From Oscillospiraceae bacterium (GTDB lineage: Bacteria; Bacillota; Clostridia; Oscillospirales; Oscillospiraceae), in NCBI GenBank assembly GCA_017400415.1, contig JAFPTE010000253.1, forward strand, positions 1 through 11,332: DNA of 11,332 bases, read 5' to 3'. This document shows, piece by piece, positions 1 through 6,434 of the stretch. The position numbers and the translations under genes are program-made. The notes below the pieces were generated by a model. It made no database searches. It worked only from the letters and a program-made list of their open reading frames with translations, and was not told the DNA's origin. Each line of letters begins with the position of its first letter. Positions within the stretch are counted from its first letter, which is position 1.

Positions 1-748
1 CACCAACGGCCCCGTCGTACCAGACCCGGGTCAGATAAAGCCCCTGGGGAGGCACCGTTGGGCCCGTGAGCCGCCGGTCCCCGGCCGCAAGAAGGGTGGG
101 AATATCATCGGGGTTCAGCTTCCCCTCGGAGCAGTAAAGGACCGTGCCCATAATTGCCCGGACCATGTTGTAAAGGAAGCCGTCGGCACAGATCCGCATG
201 GATATTATGCCCTCAGCCTCTTCGATTTCGCAGTAGTAAACCGTGCGGACGGTGGTTTTTGTCTCCGTGCCCACGCTGCGGACGGCGGCAAAGTCGTGGG
301 TGCCCACGAACCGGGCGGCGGCCCGCTTCATTGTGTCCACATCTGCCCGGAGGGGGTAAAAATACGCCCGGTTTTTCATGAAGGGGTCCCGGAGCCTTGT
401 GGGCAGGAGGCGGTAGGTGTACTCCTTCCGCCGGCAGGATAAAATGGCGTTGAAGTCCTCCGGTGCGTCCACGGCGGCGGAGACCGCAATATCGTCCGGC
501 AGCAGGGTATTCAGGGCGTAGGGCAGCCGGTCCGCCGGGATTCTGGTATCCGAGCGGAAATTGGCGCAGTACCGCAGGGCGTGGACCCCGGCGTCGGTCC
601 TGCCGCAGCCGATGACCCGCCGGTCCTCCCCGGTGAGCTTGAAAATCGCCTTTTCCAGGGTGCCCGCCACGGTAACGTCGTTTTTCTGGACCTGCCAGCC
701 GTGGTAGGCCGTGCCGTCATAGCTCAGGCGAAGCGCAATGTTTCTCAT
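1..748 (-). CDS. truA: tRNA pseudouridine(38-40) synthase TruA (3' end outside window)
   Basis: TruA converts uridines 38, 39 and 40 in the anticodon arm of tRNAs to pseudouridine. Translating the minus strand from the ATG at 748 gives 249 open codons to the window edge. The family is about 245-270 residues, so little is missing. The catalytic motif GRTDAGVH is present, with the nucleophilic aspartate at about residue 52. A CRRKEYTYRLL segment and a GFLYNMVRAIMG segment near the C-terminus are also typical of TruA. The ATG lies two bases after the ecfT stop, with a GGGG element eight bases upstream, so it is probably translated by coupling as the last visible gene of the ECF operon. ecfT-truA order is common in Firmicutes. 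The identification is firm; only the C-terminal end is unseen. Confidence 0.95.
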   Translation of the reverse strand, partial: MRNIALRLSYDGTAYHGWQVQKNDVTVAGTLEKAIFKLTGEDRRVIGCGRTDAGVHALRYCANFRSDTRIPADRLPYALNTLLPDDIAVSAAVDAPEDFNAILSCRRKEYTYRLLPTRLRDPFMKNRAYFYPLRADVDTMKRAAARFVGTHDFAAVRSVGTETKTTVRTVYYCEIEEAEGIISMRICADGFLYNMVRAIMGTVLYCSEGKLNPDDIPTLLAAGDRRLTGPTVPPQGLYLTRVWYDGAVG

Positions 749-750
749 AG

Positions 751-1554
751 TCAGAGCCCCATTCGGGAAAGAATAATCACAAGAACAACAAGCCCCACGC
801 CGAGGCCGATGGCGGCGAAGTCCCCGGGGGCGTACCTGAGCTCCCGGAGCCGGGTGCGGCCCTGGCCGCCGTGGTAGCAGCGGGCCTCCATAGCCACCGC
901 CAGCTCGTCTGCCCGGCGGAAGGAGGAGATGAAAAGGGGCACCAGAATGGGCAGCATGGCCTTGGCCTTATCGATTATGCCGCCGGTGTCGAACTGGGCC
1001 CCCCGGGCCTTCTGGGCGGACATTATCTTCTCCGTTTCCTCAATGAGTGTGGGTATAAAGCGCAGGGCTATGCTCATCATCATAGCCAGCTCGTGGACCG
1101 GAAGGCCGATGCGCTTGAGGGGCGACAGCAGGGTTTCCAGACCGTCCGTCAGGCTGATGGGCGAGGTGGTGTAGGTCAGCATAAAGGTGCAGGAGATAAG
1201 CATCATTATCCTCAGCACCATGAAGAAGGCGGTTTTCACGCCCTCCCGGGTGATTTTCAGAATCCAGAACTGGAAAATGACCTCTCCCGGGGTGTAAAAC
1301 AGGTTCAGCACCGCCGTCAGCACGATAATCATTATAACGGGCTTCATTCCCTTCAGAAGGGCCGAGGGCCGGATTCTGGCCAGGGCCTGGGCGGTGATAA
1401 GGGCCGCTGCCATAATGCCGTAGGTCAGAAAGCCTGAGGCGTTGAACAGCGCAACGATATAGAAAACCACCAGCAGGATTTTTGTCCTGGGGTCCAGCCG
1501 ATGGATGGGGGTATCCCCGGGGAAATACTGGCCCAGGGTGATGTCCTTAAGCAT
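751..1554 (-). CDS. ecfT: Energy-coupling factor transporter transmembrane protein EcfT
   Basis: EcfT is the membrane scaffold of group II ECF importers. It couples ATP hydrolysis by EcfA1/EcfA2 to movement of exchangeable substrate-binding S components for vitamins or metals. The 267-residue product has hydrophobic segments at roughly residues 25-60, 70-90, 105-130 and 245-265. It carries the two short coupling-helix motifs that dock into the ATPases: ARG at 183-185 and ARC at 224-226, the latter a common variant of ARS/ARG. Its ATG overlaps the end of ecfA2 by eight bases (ATGCTTAA), with a GGGGG element upstream. No S-component gene is in the window, so the transported substrate cannot be named; a shared module serving several S components is the usual arrangement. 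Confidence 0.95.
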   Translation of the reverse strand: MLKDITLGQYFPGDTPIHRLDPRTKILLVVFYIVALFNASGFLTYGIMAAALITAQALARIRPSALLKGMKPVIMIIVLTAVLNLFYTPGEVIFQFWILKITREGVKTAFFMVLRIMMLISCTFMLTYTTSPISLTDGLETLLSPLKRIGLPVHELAMMMSIALRFIPTLIEETEKIMSAQKARGAQFDTGGIIDKAKAMLPILVPLFISSFRRADELAVAMEARCYHGGQGRTRLRELRYAPGDFAAIGLGVGLVVLVIILSRMGL

Positions 1555-2425
1555 TTTCCCGTCCCCCTCTCAGCCGGAGAATTTCCTTCTCCAGCAGGTC
1601 CAGGGTGTAGATGCTCCCCTCCAGGGGAACACCCAGCTGACGGAGCCGGTCTGCGATAAGGGACGCCGTAGGCACCGCCAGGCCCATTTTTGTCAGCTCC
1701 TCCCCGTGGGAGAAGACCTCCGCCGTAGGGCCGTCCAGGGCGACCGTGCCGTGGTCCATGACTATCATGCGGGAGGCGTAGCGGGCTGCGTCATCCATGG
1801 AGTGGGTGACTATCAGGAGGGCGGCGCCGGTGGCCTCATGGTAGCTCATGAGGTTTGCCATTATGCCCTCCCGGCCTGCCGGGTCAAGGCCCGCCATGGG
1901 CTCATCCAGAATGAGCACCTCCGGCATCATGGCAATGACCCCGGCGATGGCGGCCCGGCGCTTCTGGCCGCCGGAGAGCTCAAAGGGTGACACCTGCAGG
2001 TACCGCTGCTCAATGCCCACGAAGCCTGCGGCCCTGTGAACACGCTCGTCTATCTCCTTTTCCGAAAGGCCCTGATTCTTGGGTCCGAAGGCGATATCCC
2101 TGTAAACGGTCTCCTCAAAGAGCTGATACTCCGGATACTGGAAAACCAGGCCCACATCCGCCCGGACGGCCTTCATGTTCTCCTTGGAGGCATTAATATC
2201 CCTGCCCTTGAAGAGGACTCTGCCCTCCGTGGGCTTTATAAGGGCGTTCAGATGCTGGATAAGGGTGGATTTGCCGCTGCCGGTATGTCCGATTACGGCG
2301 GCCACCTGGCCCTTATACAGCTCGAAGCTCACATTTTTAATTGCGGTCGTCTGGAAGGGCGTGCCCTGGGAATAGACGTGGGTAAGTCCCTCCACCTTCA
2401 AAATAGGTTCTTCCAAGCTTTTCAC
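1547..2425 (-). CDS. ecfA2: Energy-coupling factor transporter ATP-binding protein EcfA2
   Basis: This is one of the two ATPase subunits of the ECF importer and dimerises with EcfA1. Using the GTG at 2425, the product is 292 residues. Walker A is GHTGSGKST at 46-54, the Q-loop VFQYPEYQLF has Gln96, the signature LSGGQKRR starts at 150, Walker B LILDEP has Glu175, and the switch histidine is His208. The QYPEYQLFEETV stretch is typical of EcfA2 rather than EcfA1. DEPMAGLDP replaces the more usual DEPTAGLDP. Start choice: GTG at 2425 gives a four-base GTGA overlap with the ecfA1 stop. The open frame extends to another GTG at 2455. A TTG at 2416 is also possible, because AAGGTG lies six bases before it and the protein from there begins with the conserved domain. 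Function is certain; the start is not. Confidence 0.93.
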   Translation of the reverse strand: MKSLEEPILKVEGLTHVYSQGTPFQTTAIKNVSFELYKGQVAAVIGHTGSGKSTLIQHLNALIKPTEGRVLFKGRDINASKENMKAVRADVGLVFQYPEYQLFEETVYRDIAFGPKNQGLSEKEIDERVHRAAGFVGIEQRYLQVSPFELSGGQKRRAAIAGVIAMMPEVLILDEPMAGLDPAGREGIMANLMSYHEATGAALLIVTHSMDDAARYASRMIVMDHGTVALDGPTAEVFSHGEELTKMGLAVPTASLIADRLRQLGVPLEGSIYTLDLLEKEILRLRGGRENA

Positions 2426-3267
2426 CTTAACGCTTCTGCAATCTCTGCGGCGCACTCATCCACGGTAAGGGCCTCCGGGTCCAGCTCAAGGCCCTTCTGC
2501 CGGAGCCGCCAGATAAGCTCCGCCGTATCCGGCACCGTAAGACCCATGCCCTTGAGGTTTTCCACCTGGCGGAAGACCTCCCTGGGGGTGCCCTCCAGGG
2601 CCACACGGCCGTCGTTCATGACGATGACCTTGTCGGCTCCTACGGCCTCATCCATATGGTGAGTTATAAGTATGACGGTGACGCCCTTCTGCCGCAGGGT
2701 GTTTATAATCCCGATAACGTCTCTCCTGCCCCCCGGGTCCAGCATGGCCGTGGCCTCGTCAAAGACCACGCACTGCGGCTCCATGGCCAGCACTCCGGCA
2801 ATGGCCACCCGCTGCTTCTGCCCGCCGGAGAGAAGGTGGGGCGCATGCTCCCGGTAATCGTACATGCCAACGGTCTTAAGGGCCTCGTCCACCCGGCGGC
2901 GTATCTCCGCCGTGGGACAGCCCAGGTTCTCCGGGGCAAAGGCCACGTCCTCCTCCACCACGTTGGAGACGATCTGGTTATCCGGATTCTGGAACACCAT
3001 GCCCACCCGGCGGCGTATGTCCAGAAGGAGCTTTTCATCGGCAGTATCCATGCCGAACACGGTGACGCTGCCGCCGGAGGGCAGCAGCAGGGCGTTCAGC
3101 TGCCGGGCAAGGGTGGATTTGCCCGAGCCGTTGTGGCCCAGAATCACCGTAAAGGTGCCGGGCGCTATCTCAATATCCACTTCCCGCAGCACGTCCCGGG
3201 GGCTCTCCCCCTCACCGGGCGGGTAATGGAAGGTCAGCTTTTCGGTTTTTACACAGAGTTCACTCAT
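2422..3267 (-). CDS. ecfA1: Energy-coupling factor transporter ATP-binding protein EcfA1
   Basis: This is the partner ATPase of EcfA2 in the ECF vitamin/metal importer. The 281-residue product shows Walker A GHNGSGKST at 44-52, Q-loop VFQNPDNQIV with Gln93, signature LSGGQKQR at 146-153, Walker B VVFDEATAMLDP with Asp170 and Glu171, and the switch His203 in THHMDEA. QNPDNQIV followed by VEEDVAFAPENLG, and DEATAMLDP, are EcfA1 hallmarks that separate it from the neighbouring EcfA2. The ATG lies one base after the stop of the upstream methyltransferase. Its ribosome binding site is weak (GGAA inside the preceding gene), which suggests translational coupling. The gene order ecfA1-ecfA2-ecfT-truA is the classic Firmicute arrangement. 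Confidence 0.95.
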   Translation of the reverse strand: MSELCVKTEKLTFHYPPGEGESPRDVLREVDIEIAPGTFTVILGHNGSGKSTLARQLNALLLPSGGSVTVFGMDTADEKLLLDIRRRVGMVFQNPDNQIVSNVVEEDVAFAPENLGCPTAEIRRRVDEALKTVGMYDYREHAPHLLSGGQKQRVAIAGVLAMEPQCVVFDEATAMLDPGGRRDVIGIINTLRQKGVTVILITHHMDEAVGADKVIVMNDGRVALEGTPREVFRQVENLKGMGLTVPDTAELIWRLRQKGLELDPEALTVDECAAEIAEALR

Positions 3268-3268
3268 A

Positions 3269-4126
3269 TCAGAATTCCATTCTGCAGGTTGAGCCGCAGG
3301 GCAGGTACAGCCCTGTGGAGGTCACGGGAAGGCCCAGCTCCTCCGCCCTGGCGGTGCCGCCCCTTTTTGCGAAGGCGGTCTTTGCCACGTAGCTGACGGT
3401 GGAGGGAGAGAGGCCCGTGGTGTAGGAGTTGATTATAACAAAGAGGGGGTCGTCGCTGAGGACGCCGGCGCAGAGGCGCACGAAGCCCATTATATCGTCC
3501 TCCAGCTTCCAGACCTCCCCGCCGGGCCCCCGGCCGTAGGAGGGCGGGTCCATTATGATGGCGTCATAGGTATGGCCCCGGCGTATCTCCCGCTGGACGA
3601 ATTTGGCGCAGTCGTCCACTATCCAGCGGACGTTCCTGTCCTCCACTCCGGAGGAGACGGCGTTTTCCCTGGCCCACTGGACCATGCCCTTGGCGGCGTC
3701 CACATGGCAGACGCTGGCCCCGGCGGCCAGGCAGGAGACCGTGGCGGCGCCGGTGTAGGCAAAGAGGTTAAGAACGCTTATGGGCCTGCCGGCGGACCGT
3801 ATCTTCTCCGCCGCCCAATCCCAGTTGGCGGCCTGCTCCGGGAAGACGCCGGTATGCTTGAAATTCATGGGCTTTATGTTCAGGGTCAGGTCTCTGTAGC
3901 GGATCTGCCACTGGGCAGGCACGTCCTTTTTTTCCCAGGCTCCGCCGCCGGTGGAGGACCGGGAATACCGTGCGTCCGCCCGCTGCCAGCGCTTATCGCT
4001 CCGGGGCGTGTCCCAGATGACCTGGGGGTCCGGGCGCACCATTATCCGGCTGCCCCACCGCTCCAGCCTTTCGCCGCCGGAGCAGTCCAGAAGCTCATAA
4101 TCCTGCCATTTGTCAGAAACCCACAT
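3269..4126 (-). CDS. Class I SAM-dependent (RlmI-like, COG1092-type) methyltransferase
   Basis: This is a Rossmann-fold methyltransferase, probably acting on RNA, substrate unknown. The 285-residue product has a SAM-binding motif I LNLFAYTGAAT at 119-129, an acidic end of strand 2 (HVDAAKG, Asp143), and a motif IV IMDPPSYGRG at 191-200. This combination is characteristic of the RlmI/RlmK-like and PF10672-type enzymes. The N-terminal part (about 1-115) contains the KHTGVFPEQ segment seen in this family but no recognisable PUA domain, so it is not a full RlmI. It is the first gene of the ECF operon: a sigma-A promoter lies about 40 bases upstream, and GGGAG precedes the ATG by seven bases. The association with transporter genes is positional; truA downstream is another RNA-modifying enzyme. 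The family call is solid; the target is inference. Confidence 0.85.
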   Translation of the reverse strand: MWVSDKWQDYELLDCSGGERLERWGSRIMVRPDPQVIWDTPRSDKRWQRADARYSRSSTGGGAWEKKDVPAQWQIRYRDLTLNIKPMNFKHTGVFPEQAANWDWAAEKIRSAGRPISVLNLFAYTGAATVSCLAAGASVCHVDAAKGMVQWARENAVSSGVEDRNVRWIVDDCAKFVQREIRRGHTYDAIIMDPPSYGRGPGGEVWKLEDDIMGFVRLCAGVLSDDPLFVIINSYTTGLSPSTVSYVAKTAFAKRGGTARAEELGLPVTSTGLYLPCGSTCRMEF

Positions 4127-4168
4127 AGTATATCTCCCAAGTGTATATTAACGCAATTTAACTTTTTG

Positions 4169-4197
4169 ATTTTACCATCTTTTCCCCGCAAAGTCAA
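4169..4197 (-). promoter_or_regulatory. Sigma-A promoter of the methyltransferase-ecfA1A2T-truA operon
   Basis: Read on the minus strand, TTGACT (4192-4197) and TAAAAT (4169-4174) are separated by exactly 17 bases. Each matches the sigma-A consensus at five of six positions. Transcription would start near 4162, leaving a leader of about 35 bases before the ATG at 4126, too short for a riboswitch. The promoter lies directly downstream of the hairpin that closes the preceding lipoprotein gene, so the operon has its own start. Confidence 0.8.
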
Positions 4198-4210
4198 TAT
4201 ATACAGCCAA

Positions 4211-4236
4211 AGCGGCGCCGATATTTCGGCGCCGCT
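4211..4236 (-). terminator. GC-rich hairpin, probable terminator of the lipoprotein operon
   Basis: A perfect 11-base-pair inverted repeat (4211-4221 with 4226-4236) around a four-base loop begins six bases after the lipoprotein stop codon. On the minus strand it is followed by a T-rich but broken tract (TTGGCTGTATATATT). The stem is strong and the U-tract is poor, so it may terminate incompletely or act mainly as an mRNA 3'-end stabiliser. No gene on the opposite strand would use it. Confidence 0.65.
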
Positions 4237-4242
4237 CTGCGG

Positions 4243-5259
4243 TCATCTCAATGCTTTGAACAGCTCCCAGCTTGAGCCGTTCCGGGTGAAGGTCAGGTCG
4301 GCCAGCTTTCCCGTACGAGAAGAAAAGCCCTCGTATGCTGTGGGAGATTTGATATAGGGCTTTCGTATCTCGTGATACTCATTTACAAATGATGTTTTGA
4401 AGCCGTCCAGGGTGATGTAACAGCAGTTATCCTTTTCCGGCGTGCGGCAGATGAGAATGCGGCTGCCGTCCTCCTCCACCTGCACCTGAGCGTTGTCGCC
4501 GGAGGCCGCAAACTTTGCCAGGTCGAAGGTGAAGAGCATGCCGGAGGGCTCCTGGAGCTTATAGCAGTACAGTGCGTCTCCCAGGCGGAAGACCAGGTAG
4601 TCAGTGCTGAGGCCCTCTATTATAATCCCATGAGCTGACTCTTCCAGGTCTGTGGAGACACGGAATTGAGAAAAGCCTGCGGGGGTGAAGAACCCGGGCT
4701 CCGGCGGCGAGGGCGGGTTTTGGCTCTCCCCTCCGGAAGTCTCCTGGCCGAAAACGTCCAGGACGGACTTCAGCTCTTCGGCCGAGAGCTTTATGGCGCA
4801 CATGGGTATGTTGTTATTGGAGATGAGAACCTTGCCGCAGCTGCACAGGGCGAAGCAGTAATGCCAGGGCACTTCTCCGTTCTGGCTGTCGTACATGTAA
4901 ACGTATCGGGAAAAAACGCATCCCGTAGGGTCCTCCCCTGGGTCCTTCCCGTCCATGGCCTTGAAAAAGGCGGTAAGTATATCGTGCCTGTCCTCATAGG
5001 CCGTGCCCTTTGACAGCTGGTATAAGGGCAAGGGGGTACCCGACAGGACGATGCAGGGCGTTGCTGCAATTCTCTGAAAGCGGAACTGCCCGTTCATTAT
5101 CTCCAGATTCAGGAGGGCGTCAGAGGGCGGAATATCGAAGATATCCCCCTCTGCGCCTTCGTCGGCATCTTCGGGGGTAAGCTGCGCCTGTTCCTGGGCA
5201 CAGCCTGCTGCAAGCATGAGGAAAAGCGCCAGTGAAAGGATAAGCGCAATCCGTTTCAC
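4243..5259 (-). CDS. Putative cysteine-rich lipoprotein of unknown function
   Basis: I do not recognise a characterised family. The 338-residue product starts with a lipoprotein signal peptide: KR, a hydrophobic core to residue 18, then AAGC with the lipidation cysteine at position 20. An acidic linker (about 25-45) follows. A second low-complexity Gly/Ser/Pro linker (about 173-190) appears to divide the exported part into two domains. Beyond the anchor there are ten cysteines, six of them within two short clusters (135, 139, 141, 154 and 271, 279, 280 region), which is unusual for a secreted Firmicute protein. The GTG start at 5259 is supported by GGGGAGGG six bases upstream. It follows the DUF4349 gene by 14 bases, so the two are probably co-transcribed and may work together at the cell surface. 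Function is unknown. Confidence 0.8.
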   Translation of the reverse strand: MKRIALILSLALFLMLAAGCAQEQAQLTPEDADEGAEGDIFDIPPSDALLNLEIMNGQFRFQRIAATPCIVLSGTPLPLYQLSKGTAYEDRHDILTAFFKAMDGKDPGEDPTGCVFSRYVYMYDSQNGEVPWHYCFALCSCGKVLISNNNIPMCAIKLSAEELKSVLDVFGQETSGGESQNPPSPPEPGFFTPAGFSQFRVSTDLEESAHGIIIEGLSTDYLVFRLGDALYCYKLQEPSGMLFTFDLAKFAASGDNAQVQVEEDGSRILICRTPEKDNCCYITLDGFKTSFVNEYHEIRKPYIKSPTAYEGFSSRTGKLADLTFTRNGSSWELFKALR

Positions 5260-5273
5260 GGTCTTCCCTCCCC

Positions 5274-6326
5274 TTACTTGCTCTCTTCTGCCTGCTGGGC
5301 TCTCGCCAGAGCCTTTGCTTCCTTTTTCTTCTTATGACGGCGGATTATAAGCCTGATCACAAGGACGATTACGATTATAACTATGGCAAAAAGGATGAAC
5401 ACCGGCAGGTTGATGACGAACTCCATGAACAGGTCCTTGAAGAAGTCGCCTATATCCTCCAGGGTCCAGAGGAAGCCGTCCCACATCTCTTTCCAGTAGG
5501 AGCGCTTGGGCTCCACGATGTTGGTAAGCTGCTTGACCTCCGTCAGATTCAGGGTGACAGAGGAATAATCCACCTGCTTCTGCCAGTTGCGCAGCCGGGA
5601 CTCGATGGACTCGATATTGTAGCGCACCTCGCTGAGGCGGCTCTCCAGCTGGATCATGTCATTGACGTTGTCCGCCTTTTCCAGCATGGCCAGGAGCCTG
5701 TCCTGCTCGATGCGGTAGGTGTCCAGCCGTGCCTTGGAGTCATAAAACTGCTCCGTGATGTTCTCCGCATAGCGGCGGACGGAGGTCACGTTGCCCACCA
5801 CGGAGAGATTCTCCGTCATGGAGGCAAAGCCCGCCTGGGGCACACGGATAACGAAGCTGGCGGTCCTTCTGGGGATATTGTTGTTCCACTGGGAGGTGTA
5901 GTCCTGGCCGGTGACGTAGGAGGACTCGATAAAGCCGCCGTAATTATCGATCATCTCGTAGACGGCCTTCACGCTCTTATCGAAGTCCGTGGTCTCAACG
6001 GTGGCGTTGGCAGAGTATATCATCTTCTCCGCCATGTCCTCCACGGTGTTGGAGGTGGTGGTAAAGGTGCCGTCAGAGCCCTTATCGCCTTTTTCGGCCG
6101 GTGAAGCCATGGGCTCGGACTCCATGGCGCCGTCATAAGCGTCGGCCCCCGGTGCAAATCCTCCTTTCGCAGCGGATTTGCCGGTCATGTCGGCGTTTAC
6201 GGCGTAGTTTGCCTGGGGTGCCTCGGAATAGAAGCCGTCCGCCGTCTCAACGCCTCGGTTGGCGCAGGCAGTCAGAAGGCCCAGAGCCAGGATTATTGCC
6301 AGGAAAAGTGATATGCGCTTTTTCAT
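5274..6326 (-). CDS. DUF4349 domain-containing lipoprotein with C-terminal membrane anchor
   Basis: The 350-residue product has a lipoprotein signal peptide ending in LTAC (Cys21) and a low-complexity linker to about residue 95. A DUF4349-like domain spans about 100-265: the ANATVETTDF strand, the NYGGFIESS segment, the FVIRVPQ strand, an amphipathic, probably coiled-coil stretch at about 190-250, and the closing DYSSVTLNL strand. A single transmembrane helix lies at about 303-328, followed by a very basic cytoplasmic tail (RRHKKKKEAK). The protein would thus be held at both ends, by lipid outside and by a helix through the membrane. DUF4349 has no established biochemical role; envelope or stress-sensing functions are guesses. 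The ATG is preceded by GGAGAGGAG with about seven bases spacing. It is first in a two-gene unit with the lipoprotein gene downstream. Confidence 0.88.
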   Translation of the reverse strand: MKKRISLFLAIILALGLLTACANRGVETADGFYSEAPQANYAVNADMTGKSAAKGGFAPGADAYDGAMESEPMASPAEKGDKGSDGTFTTTSNTVEDMAEKMIYSANATVETTDFDKSVKAVYEMIDNYGGFIESSYVTGQDYTSQWNNNIPRRTASFVIRVPQAGFASMTENLSVVGNVTSVRRYAENITEQFYDSKARLDTYRIEQDRLLAMLEKADNVNDMIQLESRLSEVRYNIESIESRLRNWQKQVDYSSVTLNLTEVKQLTNIVEPKRSYWKEMWDGFLWTLEDIGDFFKDLFMEFVINLPVFILFAIVIIVIVLVIRLIIRRHKKKKEAKALARAQQAEESK

Positions 6327-6342
6327 ATTGTTTCTCCTCTCC

Positions 6343-6357
6343 GCCGCCCTCGGCGGC
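6343..6357 (-). other. Small GC hairpin in the DUF4349 leader
   Basis: GCCGCC and GGCGGC pair around a three-base loop, immediately upstream of the GGAGAGGAG ribosome binding site of the DUF4349 gene. There is no U-tract, so it is not an intrinsic terminator. It could protect the mRNA 5' region or modulate access to the ribosome binding site, or it may be chance in GC-rich DNA. I could not find a convincing promoter in 6327-6400; the best pair (TTTACT and TAAAAG on the minus strand) has a poor 19-base spacing. Confidence 0.3.
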
Positions 6358-6397
6358 CCTTTTACCCATAAGACGGAGTGCAGAGTAAAAAAGTTCC

Positions 6398-6427
6398 AAA
6401 AAATCCGCCGGTAAAAAACCGGCGGAT
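6398..6427 (-). terminator. Intrinsic terminator of the trmL-pgk-tpiA-gpmI operon
   Basis: A perfect nine-base-pair stem (6403-6411 with 6419-6427) with a seven-base T-rich loop starts seven bases after the gpmI stop codon. On the minus strand it is followed by TTTTT, and then by a second T run after GGAAC. This is a textbook Rho-independent terminator and separates the glycolytic operon from the envelope gene pair. Confidence 0.92.
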
Positions 6428-6434
6428 ACAGAGA

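Noticed and set aside
4127..4168. Possible riboswitch ahead of the ECF operon
   Set aside because: The predicted leader is only about 35 bases, is AT-rich and has no stem-rich fold, so it cannot hold a known vitamin-sensing aptamer.
5334..6104. A 256-codon plus-strand frame antisense to the DUF4349 gene
   Set aside because: Composition is dominated by His, Asp, Gly, Val and Leu as expected for reverse-complemented codons; no domain, and the minus-strand gene is well supported.
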